From Desulfosudis oleivorans (GTDB lineage: Bacteria; Desulfobacterota; Desulfobacteria; Desulfobacterales; SURF-7), in the NCBI GenBank assembly GCA_020723305.1, contig DYJC01000014.1, forward strand, positions 62,001 through 126,000: a stretch of 64,000 nt of DNA. The letters are read 5' to 3'. The notes beneath the pieces were generated by a model. The model had not been told where the DNA came from. It made no database searches and saw only the letters and a program-made list of their open reading frames with translations. Within the stretch, counting starts at the first letter, position 1, and each line of letters starts with the position of its first letter. Of the stretch, positions 17,509-26,361 are shown piece after piece. The translations under genes were made by a program, and so were the position numbers.

Positions 17509-18633
17509 TTAGGATGAATAAACAACAAAAGGATCTTTTTCAAGATCACATGCCTCTATGGAAACATCCATTGCTTTTGCCAAAATTGCATCACGAAGTT
17601 TCTGCATCAGCACATTCACCACCAGATGTTCTGATCCAAAATGACCGACATCAATGATGCCTACCCCGGCTTCTTCCGAAGCCCTTGCATCATGATACCG
17701 TATATCACCACTGATAAAAACCTGTGCTCCTGAAGCGAAAAAATCTCCCAACAGGGATGAACCACTCCCGGAACAGACCGCCACCTTCTCAACCATCAGT
17801 CCTGGATCTCCAACAACCCTGACACTTGCAAGGTTTAAAACCCTTCTTACCTGATCTGAAAATTGATCCAGCCGAAGCCTATCAGGCAGAGATCCCACAC
17901 GGCCAAGCCCCTGATTTCCATTCTCCGGAATCAAGGGGTATATGTCATAGGCCATTGTTTCATAGGGATGATGTTTTTTCAAAAGCGCCAAAACCGCATC
18001 CAGATCCTGACGATTAACAATTGTTTCAATCCGGACCTCATCCACCTGAGAGAGGACGCCGATACTTCCCGAAAACGGTTTTGCAGATGAACCAGGTTTA
18101 AATGTTCCTGTTCCCTGGTTTCGAAACGAACAACACGTGTATTTGCCGATGACTCCGGCCCTGGTCTGGAATAAAATTTCCAATAATTTCTTCTCATGAT
18201 CCGCCGGGACATAAAAAACCAGTTTATACTTTTCGAGCTGTTCCGGTTTTGACAGAACAGATAACGCCTTTAAACCAAGTTTTTCTGAAATAATATCATT
18301 GATTCCGCCGCTCGCACTGTCAAGATTCGTATGCGCGGCGAACAAAGACAACCTGTTTTGGACAGATAGCTGAATCGTTGAACCAACAGGGGTTGAAAAG
18401 TCGATTCTGGATAATGGTTTAAAAATAAGAGGATGATGTGTAATTAAGAGATTTATCTTTTTCCGGCAAGCCTCTGCTACGATATCCGGCAACGGGTCAA
18501 GGGCAACCATAATCGATTTGACCGGCCAGTTTTTATCACCAACTTGTAGCCCTGAATTATCCCAGTTTTCAGCGAGGTTCTGAGGTGCGATCTCATTCAT
18601 TAGACGGATAATGTCTGAAACTTTTACAGACAT
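17509..18633 (-). CDS. Nif3-like dinuclear metal-centre protein (DUF34)
   Basis: 374 residues, the long form with a PII/CutA-like insert between two Nif3 halves. N-terminal half: NLAENWDNSGLQVGD, LLITHHPLIFKPL (metal histidines), FAAHTNLDSASGGIND. C-terminal half: FISGDIRYHDARASEEAGVG and DVGHFGSEHLVV supply the remaining ligands. The family is widespread; proposed roles include GTP cyclohydrolase-like activity and metal insertion, none settled. The gene lies downstream of a tRNA and its terminator and upstream of the zinc-ribbon gene, all on the minus strand. Confidence 0.9.
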   Translation of the reverse strand: MSVKVSDIIRLMNEIAPQNLAENWDNSGLQVGDKNWPVKSIMVALDPLPDIVAEACRKKINLLITHHPLIFKPLSRIDFSTPVGSTIQLSVQNRLSLFAAHTNLDSASGGINDIISEKLGLKALSVLSKPEQLEKYKLVFYVPADHEKKLLEILFQTRAGVIGKYTCCSFRNQGTGTFKPGSSAKPFSGSIGVLSQVDEVRIETIVNRQDLDAVLALLKKHHPYETMAYDIYPLIPENGNQGLGRVGSLPDRLRLDQFSDQVRRVLNLASVRVVGDPGLMVEKVAVCSGSGSSLLGDFFASGAQVFISGDIRYHDARASEEAGVGIIDVGHFGSEHLVVNVLMQKLRDAILAKAMDVSIEACDLEKDPFVVYSS

Positions 18634-18670
18634 ATCAATACCGGATCAGATCTTTTGTGTTCACGCCAAA

Positions 18671-18704
18671 TAAAAAAGGCGTGGTATAAAGCTACCCACG
18701 CCTT
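18671..18704 (-). terminator. Intrinsic terminator downstream of the tRNA gene
   Basis: On the minus strand AAGGCGTGG pairs with CCACGCCTT across an 11-nt loop (18676-18704), followed by a run of T (18671-18677). It lies about 100 bp past the tRNA and before the Nif3 gene. Confidence 0.8.
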
Positions 18705-18804
18705 GACTGCCGATTTGACTACTATTCGTTTTAATATGATATCCCGCATTGAATTCATTTCCTCATCTTCCCCATATTCGCTAACCCAATAAGTGGCAAA
18801 TGAG

Positions 18805-18878
18805 TGGGCCCACCTGGATTCGAACCAGGGACCGACCGGTTATGAGCCGGTGGCTCTACCAGACTGAGCTATAGGCCC
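18805..18878 (-). tRNA. tRNA with CAT anticodon, probably tRNA-Ile2 (lysidine type)
   Basis: A 74-nt cloverleaf. Acceptor GGGCCTA pairs with TGGGCCC plus discriminator A; D arm AGCTCAGTCTGGTAGAGC; anticodon arm ACCGGCTCATAACCGGT with anticodon CAT; T arm CCTGGTTCGAATCCAGG. CCA is not encoded. CAT is shared by elongator Met, initiator Met and Ile2 (modified by TilS). The GGGCC acceptor end and the GGCTCATAACC anticodon arm look most like Ile2, but Met cannot be excluded by eye. It is transcribed after rpoD. Confidence 0.88.
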
Positions 18879-18936
18879 TCAGCTCAAATGGATTTAAATT
18901 AGCTTATTTAACGCCTGTTCTATGATTTGTCAAGTT

Positions 18937-20736
18937 CTATGTATCAATAAAACTCTTGAGTTTCTTGCTTCTTGTTGGATGCCGCAGTTTCCGCAGCGCC
19001 TTTGCTTCTATCTGACGAATTCGTTCACGAGTTACTGCAAAATCCTTTCCCACCTCTTCCAATGTATGGTCTGCTTTTTCACCAATACCAAACCGCATTC
19101 GTAAGACCTTTTCTTCACGCGGGGTAAGTGTTGCGAGTACTTTTCGGGTCTGCTCCGCAAGATTCATATTTACAGCAGCATCTGAAGGGAGCATAAACTT
19201 TTTATCCTCAATAAAGTCTCCTAAATGGCTGTCCTCTTCCTCACCGATCGGGGTTTCCAGAGAGATCGGTTCCCGGGCAATTTTGAGTACCCTACGCACT
19301 TTATCCAATGGAATCTCCATTTTCTGTGCAATCTCTTCCGGAGAAGGTTCACGCCCAAGTTCCTGAACCAAATATCTGGATGTCCGAATCAACTTGTTGA
19401 TGGTTTCAATCATATGGACCGGAATACGGATGGTTCTTGCCTGATCCGCAATCGCCCTTGTGATTGCCTGTCGTATCCACCAGGTTGCATACGTACTGAA
19501 CTTATATCCCCTTCGGTATTCAAATTTATCAACCGCTTTCATCAAACCGATATTTCCTTCCTGAATCAGATCCAGAAATTGAAGTCCGCGATTGGTATAT
19601 TTTTTTGCAATGCTGACAACCAGACGGAGGTTGGCCCGGATCAATTCTTTTTTGGCAACCTTTGCCCTGATTCGTCCTTCTTCAACATTTGTGATGATTC
19701 GTTTCAGGGTTCTGCTATTGGCTTTGATTGCATTTGCCCTTTCCTGAATCTGATCCTGTACATCCTTCATTTCCATGAAGAGATCCGTCAATTTGTCTCT
19801 TTTAATGTCGCATTTTGTCTTTGCCCATTTGACAAATTCATTTTTGCTGACCAGATTCATCCGGAATTCCGTCACGGGCATTTCGTGAGTTTCCGCACAT
19901 TTGATGATCAGCCGATTCTTCTCATCAAACCAGTTAATCTGACCTTTAATCATATCTTCAATTCGATCCACGACACTGCTCTCAAGACGCCAGTCCTTCA
20001 GAAGGTCAAAAATTTTATTGATCCTGCGTGTTATGGATCTTCTGGCTCTTCGCTGTTCTTCTGAATCGTTTTTCATCAGAAACAGCTTGTCACGCAATTC
20101 CTGATTTTCTCTATCCAATTCACGGATAACCGCAGCAGTGGCGAGATATGTTTCAACCTGCGCCGCTTCATCCACATAGGTATCACCTTCATCGATATCT
20201 CGAAGAACATGCTTGGCTCGCAGATTTCCAATTTCAATATTGTCCGCCAGTGCAAGGATGCTTTCCGTCCCGATGGTGGTCTCCAACATTGCCCGAAGTA
20301 CCTCTTGTTCCCCTGCCTCTATTTTTTTCGCGATCTCGATTTCTCCCTCCCGGCTAAGGAGAGTGACCAGCCCCATCTCTCTGAGATACATCTTAACCGG
20401 ATCCGTGACCGTTCCAAAATCAGCTGTTGAACCGACGACAGCTTCATTCTCGAAAACCTTTCTTTTATCAAAAGTTTCTTCTTTTGGTTTCAATACCTTT
20501 GCGTCACCATCCAGAATTTTGATATCCATATCATCGAAAACCATTAGGGTTTCGTCTATTTTTTCAGGTAGCAAAAGATCCTCCGGGAGCATTTCATATA
20601 TTTCATCATAGGTCAGTTGGCCTTGCCTTTTACCTTTTTCAATAAGTTTGTCCAGCTTTTTCTTTTGGGCAACTTCGTTTGTTTTGGTAATCTTGGCATT
20701 TGTTTTTTTCTGTTTTTTTACAGGTCTTTTTGTCAT
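18937..20736 (-). CDS. rpoD: RNA polymerase primary sigma factor RpoD
   Basis: 599 residues. N-terminal region 1.1 ([20 protein letters not shown]), region 1.2 ([21 protein letters not shown]), a large non-conserved insert, then regions 2-4: [37 protein letters not shown], region 3 RTIRIPVHM, and the 4.2 helix-turn-helix [19 protein letters not shown] with C-terminal [13 protein letters not shown]. It is the housekeeping sigma factor, recognising -35/-10 promoters such as the TTGACA/TATAAT at 8392. Its start overlaps the dnaG stop by 4 bp (ATGA), so the two are translationally coupled. Confidence 0.97.
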   Translation of the reverse strand: MTKRPVKKQKKTNAKITKTNEVAQKKKLDKLIEKGKRQGQLTYDEIYEMLPEDLLLPEKIDETLMVFDDMDIKILDGDAKVLKPKEETFDKRKVFENEAVVGSTADFGTVTDPVKMYLREMGLVTLLSREGEIEIAKKIEAGEQEVLRAMLETTIGTESILALADNIEIGNLRAKHVLRDIDEGDTYVDEAAQVETYLATAAVIRELDRENQELRDKLFLMKNDSEEQRRARRSITRRINKIFDLLKDWRLESSVVDRIEDMIKGQINWFDEKNRLIIKCAETHEMPVTEFRMNLVSKNEFVKWAKTKCDIKRDKLTDLFMEMKDVQDQIQERANAIKANSRTLKRIITNVEEGRIRAKVAKKELIRANLRLVVSIAKKYTNRGLQFLDLIQEGNIGLMKAVDKFEYRRGYKFSTYATWWIRQAITRAIADQARTIRIPVHMIETINKLIRTSRYLVQELGREPSPEEIAQKMEIPLDKVRRVLKIAREPISLETPIGEEEDSHLGDFIEDKKFMLPSDAAVNMNLAEQTRKVLATLTPREEKVLRMRFGIGEKADHTLEEVGKDFAVTRERIRQIEAKALRKLRHPTRSKKLKSFIDT

Positions 20737-22556
20737 AAAGTTTTGCCTCCGGCAGACTCCCGTTTCTTCTGTATTTTTTTTTGATCACGTAACTGCTCCA
20801 TTAAAGCAATCAGCAGTTTATCATCATTTTGCGCTTCCGCCGTCTTTATTCTCATAAGCAAATCATGGTTTCTCTTATTTTTACTCAAGACAAATTGTTT
20901 AATCAGTTTCAGGCAGCCGGCATGATTCCATTTGTTGTTTTCGATTGCCAGCGATGCAATAAACTTTTCCTGTTCCGGATTATTGACTCTTACAATCAAA
21001 CTGGAAACAGATCGATCCCCTTTTTCATGTTGCTCTAAAATCAATACCCCTATTTTTGATAGCACCTTATTCTCAAAACATGACAAAATGTCCTGCTTGC
21101 AGATCTCAGGAAGAATTTCCGGATACTGTACCATCATGGCAATGATCTTTTTTTCCATCCGATCGGATTCGTTCGACAAACCAGCTTCGCTCATTCTTGT
21201 TGATTGCTGATTTATGCTATGAATGATTCCCGCACGATTATTTTCTGTTTTTTGTTTCTGTATTGTCTCCCTTATTTTTTCCATAATTGCGGAGTCATCG
21301 ATATTGAGCCTCTCCGCCAATTTTTTGATATATAAAGACCTTGAAACATGATCAGAGGTGTTTGCCAGATAATCCTTCATAGAAGTGACGGTTCTGACCT
21401 TTCCCTCCAAAGACATCCCATTTTTCCGTATTGCAGACTCCATTAAAAATTCCATCGCACCCAGAGCCTCTTGGGCTATTGCCTTGAATGCAGCTTCACC
21501 ATTTTTAAACAGATAAGAGTCAGGATCATGGCCATTGGGTAATACCAAAATCAAAGCGTTAAGATACTCTTTATTGAATATTTCAATACTGCGGGCAGCA
21601 GCTTTTAACCCGGCTTCATCTGAGTCATACACAAGAACGACTTTCTCGCAATGCCCTTTCAGTATCCGAACATGCTCGGATGTCAGGCTGGTACCTAGGG
21701 TAGCCACTGCATTTTGAATTCCATGTTGCCATAAAGCCAGAAGATCCATATATCCTTCAACAATATAGGCTGTCCCTGTCTTCCGGCATTCCGGCTTGGC
21801 AATATGGAGTCCATACAAAGAACTGCTTTTGCTGTAAACCAATGTTTCAGGTGAATTCAAATACTTGGGGAGAGAATTATCCAGAACACGACCACCAAAA
21901 CCAATGACCTGATTTCCCGGATTGAAAATTGGAAACATAATACGGTTGCGAAACCGGTCATAAAAACCTGATTTTTGTTTATTTTCAACTACCAGTCCGG
22001 TTTTTATCAACAGGTTTCGGGGTATACGTTTTCGAGAAAGATACTCTACAAGATTTGTCCACCCATCCGGTACATATCCAATATGGAACTTCTCAAGTGT
22101 ATTCCTCGAAATCCCTCTTTCTGTTAAGTATTGCAACCCAGGTTTGCCGGAAAATTCCTGAAATAGCATATGCTGAAAATATTGCATTGCATGCCGGTTC
22201 ACATCCAGTATCTGCTCTTTTTCACTCATCTCGATTTTTTGAGCCGGATTCATATTTCTCATCGGCAGCTCAACACCAAATCGTTTTGCAAGCGTCTGGA
22301 CAGCCTCCGGGAATGATACTCCATCATGTTTCATTACAAAGCTGATAACATTTCCACCAGCTCCGCAACCAAAACAATGAAAGATCTGTTTTTCCGGATT
22401 TACAGTAAATGAAGGGGTTTTTTCCGAATGAAATGGACAGAGACCGATATGATTCTTTCCTGCTTTTTTTAAAAGCACCGACTCTGATACGATATCAATA
22501 ATATCGGCAACATTTTGAATTTCTGAAATTTTTTCTTCAGGAATATAAAACGCCAA
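20733..22556 (-). CDS. dnaG: DNA primase
   Basis: 607 residues from a TTG at 22556, chosen because GGAGG sits 9 bases upstream and the protein then opens with the usual [20 protein letters not shown]; the frame extends to 22637. N-terminal CHC2 zinc finger: [11 protein letters not shown] with [15 protein letters not shown] core: [14 protein letters not shown] and [16 protein letters not shown]-terminal DnaB-binding helical domain follows. It synthesises RNA primers at the replication fork. It is first in a dnaG-rpoD operon; rpsU, which heads this operon in E. coli, is absent. Confidence 0.96.
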   Translation of the reverse strand: MAFYIPEEKISEIQNVADIIDIVSESVLLKKAGKNHIGLCPFHSEKTPSFTVNPEKQIFHCFGCGAGGNVISFVMKHDGVSFPEAVQTLAKRFGVELPMRNMNPAQKIEMSEKEQILDVNRHAMQYFQHMLFQEFSGKPGLQYLTERGISRNTLEKFHIGYVPDGWTNLVEYLSRKRIPRNLLIKTGLVVENKQKSGFYDRFRNRIMFPIFNPGNQVIGFGGRVLDNSLPKYLNSPETLVYSKSSSLYGLHIAKPECRKTGTAYIVEGYMDLLALWQHGIQNAVATLGTSLTSEHVRILKGHCEKVVLVYDSDEAGLKAAARSIEIFNKEYLNALILVLPNGHDPDSYLFKNGEAAFKAIAQEALGAMEFLMESAIRKNGMSLEGKVRTVTSMKDYLANTSDHVSRSLYIKKLAERLNIDDSAIMEKIRETIQKQKTENNRAGIIHSINQQSTRMSEAGLSNESDRMEKKIIAMMVQYPEILPEICKQDILSCFENKVLSKIGVLILEQHEKGDRSVSSLIVRVNNPEQEKFIASLAIENNKWNHAGCLKLIKQFVLSKNKRNHDLLMRIKTAEAQNDDKLLIALMEQLRDQKKIQKKRESAGGKTL

Positions 22557-22738
22557 GGAGCAAAGCCTCCGTAATTTGGAATAAGAATGACTGAAAGTAA
22601 CGCCACGTCGGCATCCGGGGAAAAAAACTTCCGTCAAACTTCACGGACTTGGCTCGGCCATACTCCTATATATAAACATATCATAAATCATATAGTTATG
22701 TATCATGCAATGATTTACACTAAAAATATTTATATTTA
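22557..22738 (-). promoter_or_regulatory. Long structured leader of the dnaG-rpoD operon
   Basis: Between the candidate promoter and the TTG start about 175 nt carry several short hairpins: CCGT/ACGG around GAAGTTTG, GGAA/TTCC around a T tract, and GCC/GGC in GCCGACGTGGC. No known riboswitch consensus is recognised. It could control dnaG/rpoD, or be an incidental fold. Confidence 0.3.
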
Positions 22739-22761
22739 TTTATTTTTTCCTATTCTGTCAA
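22733..22761 (-). promoter_or_regulatory. Candidate sigma-70 promoter for dnaG-rpoD
   Basis: On the minus strand TTGACA (22761-22756) and TAAATA (22738-22733) are 17 bp apart, just past the end of hisB and upstream of the dnaG leader. Confidence 0.5.
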
Positions 22762-22768
22762 TACTTTT

Positions 22769-23356
22769 TTAAATACATCCTTTGCTTGATCGTACATCAT
22801 GAATCCGTTTATCCAATGATACCGCTTCATCCAATGCGCGACCCAATGATTTAAAAATAGCTTCGATAATATGATGTTCATTTCCTCCATATTGAACATT
22901 GATGTGAAGTGTTATTCCGCCCCTGGTGGCAAAAGCCCTTAGAAATTCACCGGCTAATTGTATAGTAAATCCAATGCCGGTATGCTGAATGAAAGGCACA
23001 TTGTAGACCAAAAAAGGCCGGTTGGACAGGTCAAGAGAAACCACTGCCAGGGTCTCATCCATGGGAGTTTGGGCATGTCCATATCTTTTAATTCCTTTTC
23101 TATCGCCAAGTGCCTCATACAACAAATCGCCCAATACCAGACCCGTATCCTCAACTGTATGGTGAAAATCCACATCCAGGTCACCTTTGGCCTTGATCAT
23201 AAGATCAAAAAAACCGTGAACCGCAAACAATGTCAGCATATGATCAAAAAAAGGAATCCCGGTTGAGATATTCCCGGAACCGGTTCCATCCAGATTGAGC
23301 TCCATCTGGATACTGGTTTCCTTTGTTTCCCGGATTGTTGACTTTTTCCGTTTCAT
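22769..23356 (-). CDS. hisB: Imidazoleglycerol-phosphate dehydratase
   Basis: 195 residues, the monofunctional dehydratase length with no phosphatase domain. Two metal-binding repeats are clear: [14 protein letters not shown] with [16 protein letters not shown], and [21 protein letters not shown]. The end DVRSSKG is family-typical. It catalyses the dehydration of IGP to imidazole acetol phosphate in histidine synthesis. No other his gene is adjacent. It lies upstream of the dnaG-rpoD operon on the same strand, separated by about 130 AT-rich bp beyond the dnaG leader. Confidence 0.96.
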   Translation of the reverse strand: MKRKKSTIRETKETSIQMELNLDGTGSGNISTGIPFFDHMLTLFAVHGFFDLMIKAKGDLDVDFHHTVEDTGLVLGDLLYEALGDRKGIKRYGHAQTPMDETLAVVSLDLSNRPFLVYNVPFIQHTGIGFTIQLAGEFLRAFATRGGITLHINVQYGGNEHHIIEAIFKSLGRALDEAVSLDKRIHDVRSSKGCI

Positions 23357-23545
23357 ATCTTTATCATCCTTATTAAGATACCGCTATCATGGATTTGACT
23401 TTAATTTCTCCTGTTTCCGTATAACGACCTGATACAGAAAGTCAAGCCATTCTATTTTTTTTATCATCATGCTCTTGAAAATCAATAACAAGGTGCATAC
23501 AGTCAGGTTAATGTAAACCTTGAAAAGAAATAGTTGGAGAAAAAG

Positions 23546-25282
23546 ATGAGCAAAAGAATAACGATGAAGGATGCCTTTAAAAAATTTACCCTGGATCAGG
23601 ATAAAATATTTACACCAGAAGAAACCGTTCAACGGTTCAAGAAAAAAATAGAAAAACTGAACATCGATATCCTCGAACAAGCCATTCGAATCGATAACGG
23701 AAGACTGGATATCCCGGTTTTTTTCAGTATATGCGGAAAGGATGCCAGACGAATAACCAATACCAACAAACAGATGGGAAAAGGAGCCACTCCATCACAA
23801 GCGGAAGCCAGCGCTGTCATGGAATTGGCAGAAAGATTCAGCTTCTTCTCTTTCTGTAAGAATCCGGATAATTTTATCACAGATACTTACAAAAATATGA
23901 AGGACCGGGCACTCCCCTTTGAAATGATTGCCAAATCGGTACACGATGACATGAATGATTTACAAGTATCCAAGGCTGTTTTTGAAAACCTTCCATTGCA
24001 GTGGACCCTTGGCTACAACCTGACCAGACAGGAAGAGATTTTTGTTCCTTTCACCTGGTTCTATGCCATCAACGAATTCAACGGCCCATCTGCCGGCAAT
24101 TGTATTGAAGAAGCTCTGTCACAGGGTATTTGCGAGATCGTTGAAAGACATGTGTCTTCCATCATCAGCCGAGGAAAAATGAATGTCCCGGCCATAAACC
24201 CGGAATCCGCAACTGACCCCATGGTGATTGAAATGATTGGCAAGTACCGAAAGGCCGGGATCAAACTGTTTCTTTCCGACTTTTCTCTGGATACCGGTAT
24301 TCCATCAGTGGGTGTCATGGCTTATGATCCGAACACCTTTCCCCAAAAAAGCGAGATCATCTGGACGGCAGGCACAACCCCTGATCCCCAGAAGGCGTTG
24401 AGCAGGGCTCTTACTGAAGTTGCACAGTTGGCTGGAGACTTCAACACCGGATCAAATTATGTAGCAAGCGGGCTGCCAAAATTTACAAAACTGGAACAGG
24501 CCCTATTTATCACAGCTCCTCAAAAAATAATCAATATATCCAATCTCCCTGATATTTCGAACAACAACATCCGAATCGAGGTTGAAAATTGCATTCAAGC
24601 ACTTTCCAGAAAAAACATGGAGATCATCTGCATCAACACCATGCACCCGCAACTCGAAATACCGGCATTCTATACCATCATACCCGGTGCCCATTTCCGA
24701 GAAAGAGCCCATGGAACCAGCGTTGGGATGTTCACTGCAAAAATTATCACCGAATCCTACACTCCGGTCAAGGCTATTCAAGAACTGAAAAAAATTGAAC
24801 CCCATCTGCCAAATTGTTACTATCTGAAGTTCTATATCGGCACTTCAACACTTTCCGCAGGAAATCCGGAACAAGCGATGGACTTCTTTCAACAAGCCCT
24901 GAATCTCAACCCAACGAAACAGGACATACCGAGTATTTACTCCTATATGGGTGTCTGTTTCAAGGAGATGGGAAAGTATGAACAAGCCCTTGAAGTGCTA
25001 TCTAAAGGGGAAGAGCTGGATCAGGAAAGAACCGATATCTATAATTTAATGGGTTTTTGCAACTTTAAATTAAAAAGGCATGAAGAGGCCATTACTTGTT
25101 TTCAAAAGGTGCTTGAACTGAATCCAAACTCGGCCATTGACTATGCCAACATTGCCTCAAACTACCGGGACATGGGAAATAAGGAGAAAGCGATTCAATA
25201 CTACGCTATGGCACTGGAACTGGATTCTTCCATCGAGTTTGCGGCAGATAACCTGAAAAAACTGAAACCATCGCTGGAATGA
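23546..25282 (+). CDS. YcaO-domain protein with C-terminal TPR repeats
   Basis: 578 residues from ATG 23546 (TGGAGA 7 bases upstream; the frame also has a TTG at 23534). The YcaO domain spans about 40-400. The ATP/Mg-binding glutamates are in SQAEASAVMELAERFS and IEEALSQGICEIVERH, with ALSRALTEVAQLAGDF and the late GAHFRERAHGTSVG. From about 410 to the end there are four TPR units (AMDFFQQALNLNP, ALEVLSKGEEL, AITCFQKVLELNP, AIQYYAMALELD). YcaO enzymes activate backbone amides with ATP (azoline or thioamide formation). No TfuA, E1-like partner or precursor peptide is visible, so substrate and reaction are unknown. Confidence 0.88.
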   Translation: MSKRITMKDAFKKFTLDQDKIFTPEETVQRFKKKIEKLNIDILEQAIRIDNGRLDIPVFFSICGKDARRITNTNKQMGKGATPSQAEASAVMELAERFSFFSFCKNPDNFITDTYKNMKDRALPFEMIAKSVHDDMNDLQVSKAVFENLPLQWTLGYNLTRQEEIFVPFTWFYAINEFNGPSAGNCIEEALSQGICEIVERHVSSIISRGKMNVPAINPESATDPMVIEMIGKYRKAGIKLFLSDFSLDTGIPSVGVMAYDPNTFPQKSEIIWTAGTTPDPQKALSRALTEVAQLAGDFNTGSNYVASGLPKFTKLEQALFITAPQKIINISNLPDISNNNIRIEVENCIQALSRKNMEIICINTMHPQLEIPAFYTIIPGAHFRERAHGTSVGMFTAKIITESYTPVKAIQELKKIEPHLPNCYYLKFYIGTSTLSAGNPEQAMDFFQQALNLNPTKQDIPSIYSYMGVCFKEMGKYEQALEVLSKGEELDQERTDIYNLMGFCNFKLKRHEEAITCFQKVLELNPNSAIDYANIASNYRDMGNKEKAIQYYAMALELDSSIEFAADNLKKLKPSLE

Positions 25283-25318
25283 TATGGTGGATCTCGTGAA
25301 CCGCCTTTTCAATCCCGA

Positions 25319-25440
25319 GAGCCAATTTCAAAACGATTACAAAGCGTCACACCGGCGAAAGTCAGTGCTCAGAAAAGAGCCGAAAATACTGGATTTTAAT
25401 TTTCGCCGGAACTACAACAACAAACTTTTGAAATTGGCTC
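25319..25440. repeat. 122-bp inverted-repeat element, copy 1
   Basis: Begins GAGCCAATTTCAAAA and ends with its exact reverse complement. Inside, CCGGCGAAA pairs with TTTCGCCGG and GCTC with GAGC, so the whole unit can fold into one branched stem. A second copy of exactly 122 bp is at 56768-56889, with roughly ten substitutions. It has no coding capacity worth noting. It lies between the YcaO-TPR gene and parA. It may be a MITE or REP-derived element. Confidence 0.88.
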
Positions 25441-25461
25441 GCTATGATACAGATACTGATA

Positions 25462-26274
25462 TCAAAAATCCGGCAGGATGAATTCCGATCCGTTTCGGCC
25501 TAAAAACTCCTTTGCCAACTGGATGTAGTCCATGGAGCCATAGGAATTCTTCCTGTAAAAAACAACCGGCTGTCCAACATCGCTGCTGGCTGCGATGGTC
25601 GTGTTGCTTCGAATTACCGTTTTATAAACAAGGTTGCTGCATCGTTTGTCGGTATTCAGTTTCTCCATAATCATTTGACTGACATGGGTTCTTTTATCAT
25701 AAAACGTAGCAATGATTCCTGTAATCGTAATGTCCGGATTGATATTTTCTTTGATTGTGGATATTGTATCAAACAGATTATCCAGTGCTGCAAACGCATA
25801 GGGTTGGGTCTGACAGGGAACCAGCACCTCCGTAGCAAAGGAGAATACATTTACGGTAAGAAGAGACAGGCTCGGAGGTGTATCCAGCAGGATTACATCA
25901 TATTCCGCACGAAGACCGGACAGCGCCTTTTTTAATTTATTCTCCCTGCCCATCTCTTTAATCAATTCAATTTCGGCGCCGGCAAGATCAACATGGGAAG
26001 GGATTAAATCAAGCCCGGGCCACGCCGTATGAATGATTGCCTCTTTAGCGGAAGCTTCTTTGGGGTTCATGATCAGGTGATAGGTACTGATTCTATCTTG
26101 ACCGGAATCAAATCCAAATCCGCTGGTTGTATTTCCCTGAGGATCCATATCAACAACAAGAACCTTCTGGCCCTCCATGGAAAGAGCAGCGCTTAGATTA
26201 ACAACGGTTGCTGTTTTTCCAACTCCCCCCTTTTCATTTGCTACTGCAACAGCTCTTGCTATTTTGGCTACCAT
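25462..26274 (-). CDS. ParA/Soj-family ATPase
   Basis: 270 residues from ATG 26274, chosen because GGAG is 8 bases upstream; frames reach 26307. Deviant Walker A motif NEKGGVGKTATVVNLSAAL with the signature lysine, Walker A' VVDMDPQGNTTSGFG, and Walker B DVILLDTPPSLSLLTVN. Family members position DNA or protein cargo on nucleoid or membrane using ATP-driven dimerisation. No parB gene or parS-like repeat is next to it, so this is probably an orphan ParA and not the chromosomal partition pair. The divergent partner strand holds the 122-bp repeat; the dynamin-like gene is upstream in the same direction. Confidence 0.9.
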   Translation of the reverse strand: MVAKIARAVAVANEKGGVGKTATVVNLSAALSMEGQKVLVVDMDPQGNTTSGFGFDSGQDRISTYHLIMNPKEASAKEAIIHTAWPGLDLIPSHVDLAGAEIELIKEMGRENKLKKALSGLRAEYDVILLDTPPSLSLLTVNVFSFATEVLVPCQTQPYAFAALDNLFDTISTIKENINPDITITGIIATFYDKRTHVSQMIMEKLNTDKRCSNLVYKTVIRSNTTIAASSDVGQPVVFYRKNSYGSMDYIQLAKEFLGRNGSEFILPDF

Positions 26275-26361
26275 CTGCATCTCTCCATTATTGAATTGGA
26301 TTATCACAAATGTCCATATCGATCTTTGTCATCGCATCTTCTCAAATCCGGCCTTTCCCAT

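Noticed and set aside
17055..17657. 200-residue plus-strand frame over the zinc-ribbon and Nif3 genes
   Set aside because: Antisense of two recognisable genes; composition Phe-rich as expected for antisense of Lys/Glu-rich coiled coil.
18805..18878. Initiator tRNA-Met
   Set aside because: The first acceptor pair is G-C and the anticodon stem lacks the three consecutive G-C pairs directly next to the loop that mark initiators, so Ile2 or elongator Met is preferred.
19225..20064. 279-residue plus-strand frame inside rpoD
   Set aside because: Exact antisense shadow of rpoD, which has all sigma-70 motifs; no ribosome site.
25284..25481. 65-residue open frame (plus strand) between YcaO-TPR and parA
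   Set aside because: About 60 percent of it is the 122-bp inverted-repeat element, and the rest has no recognisable protein pattern.
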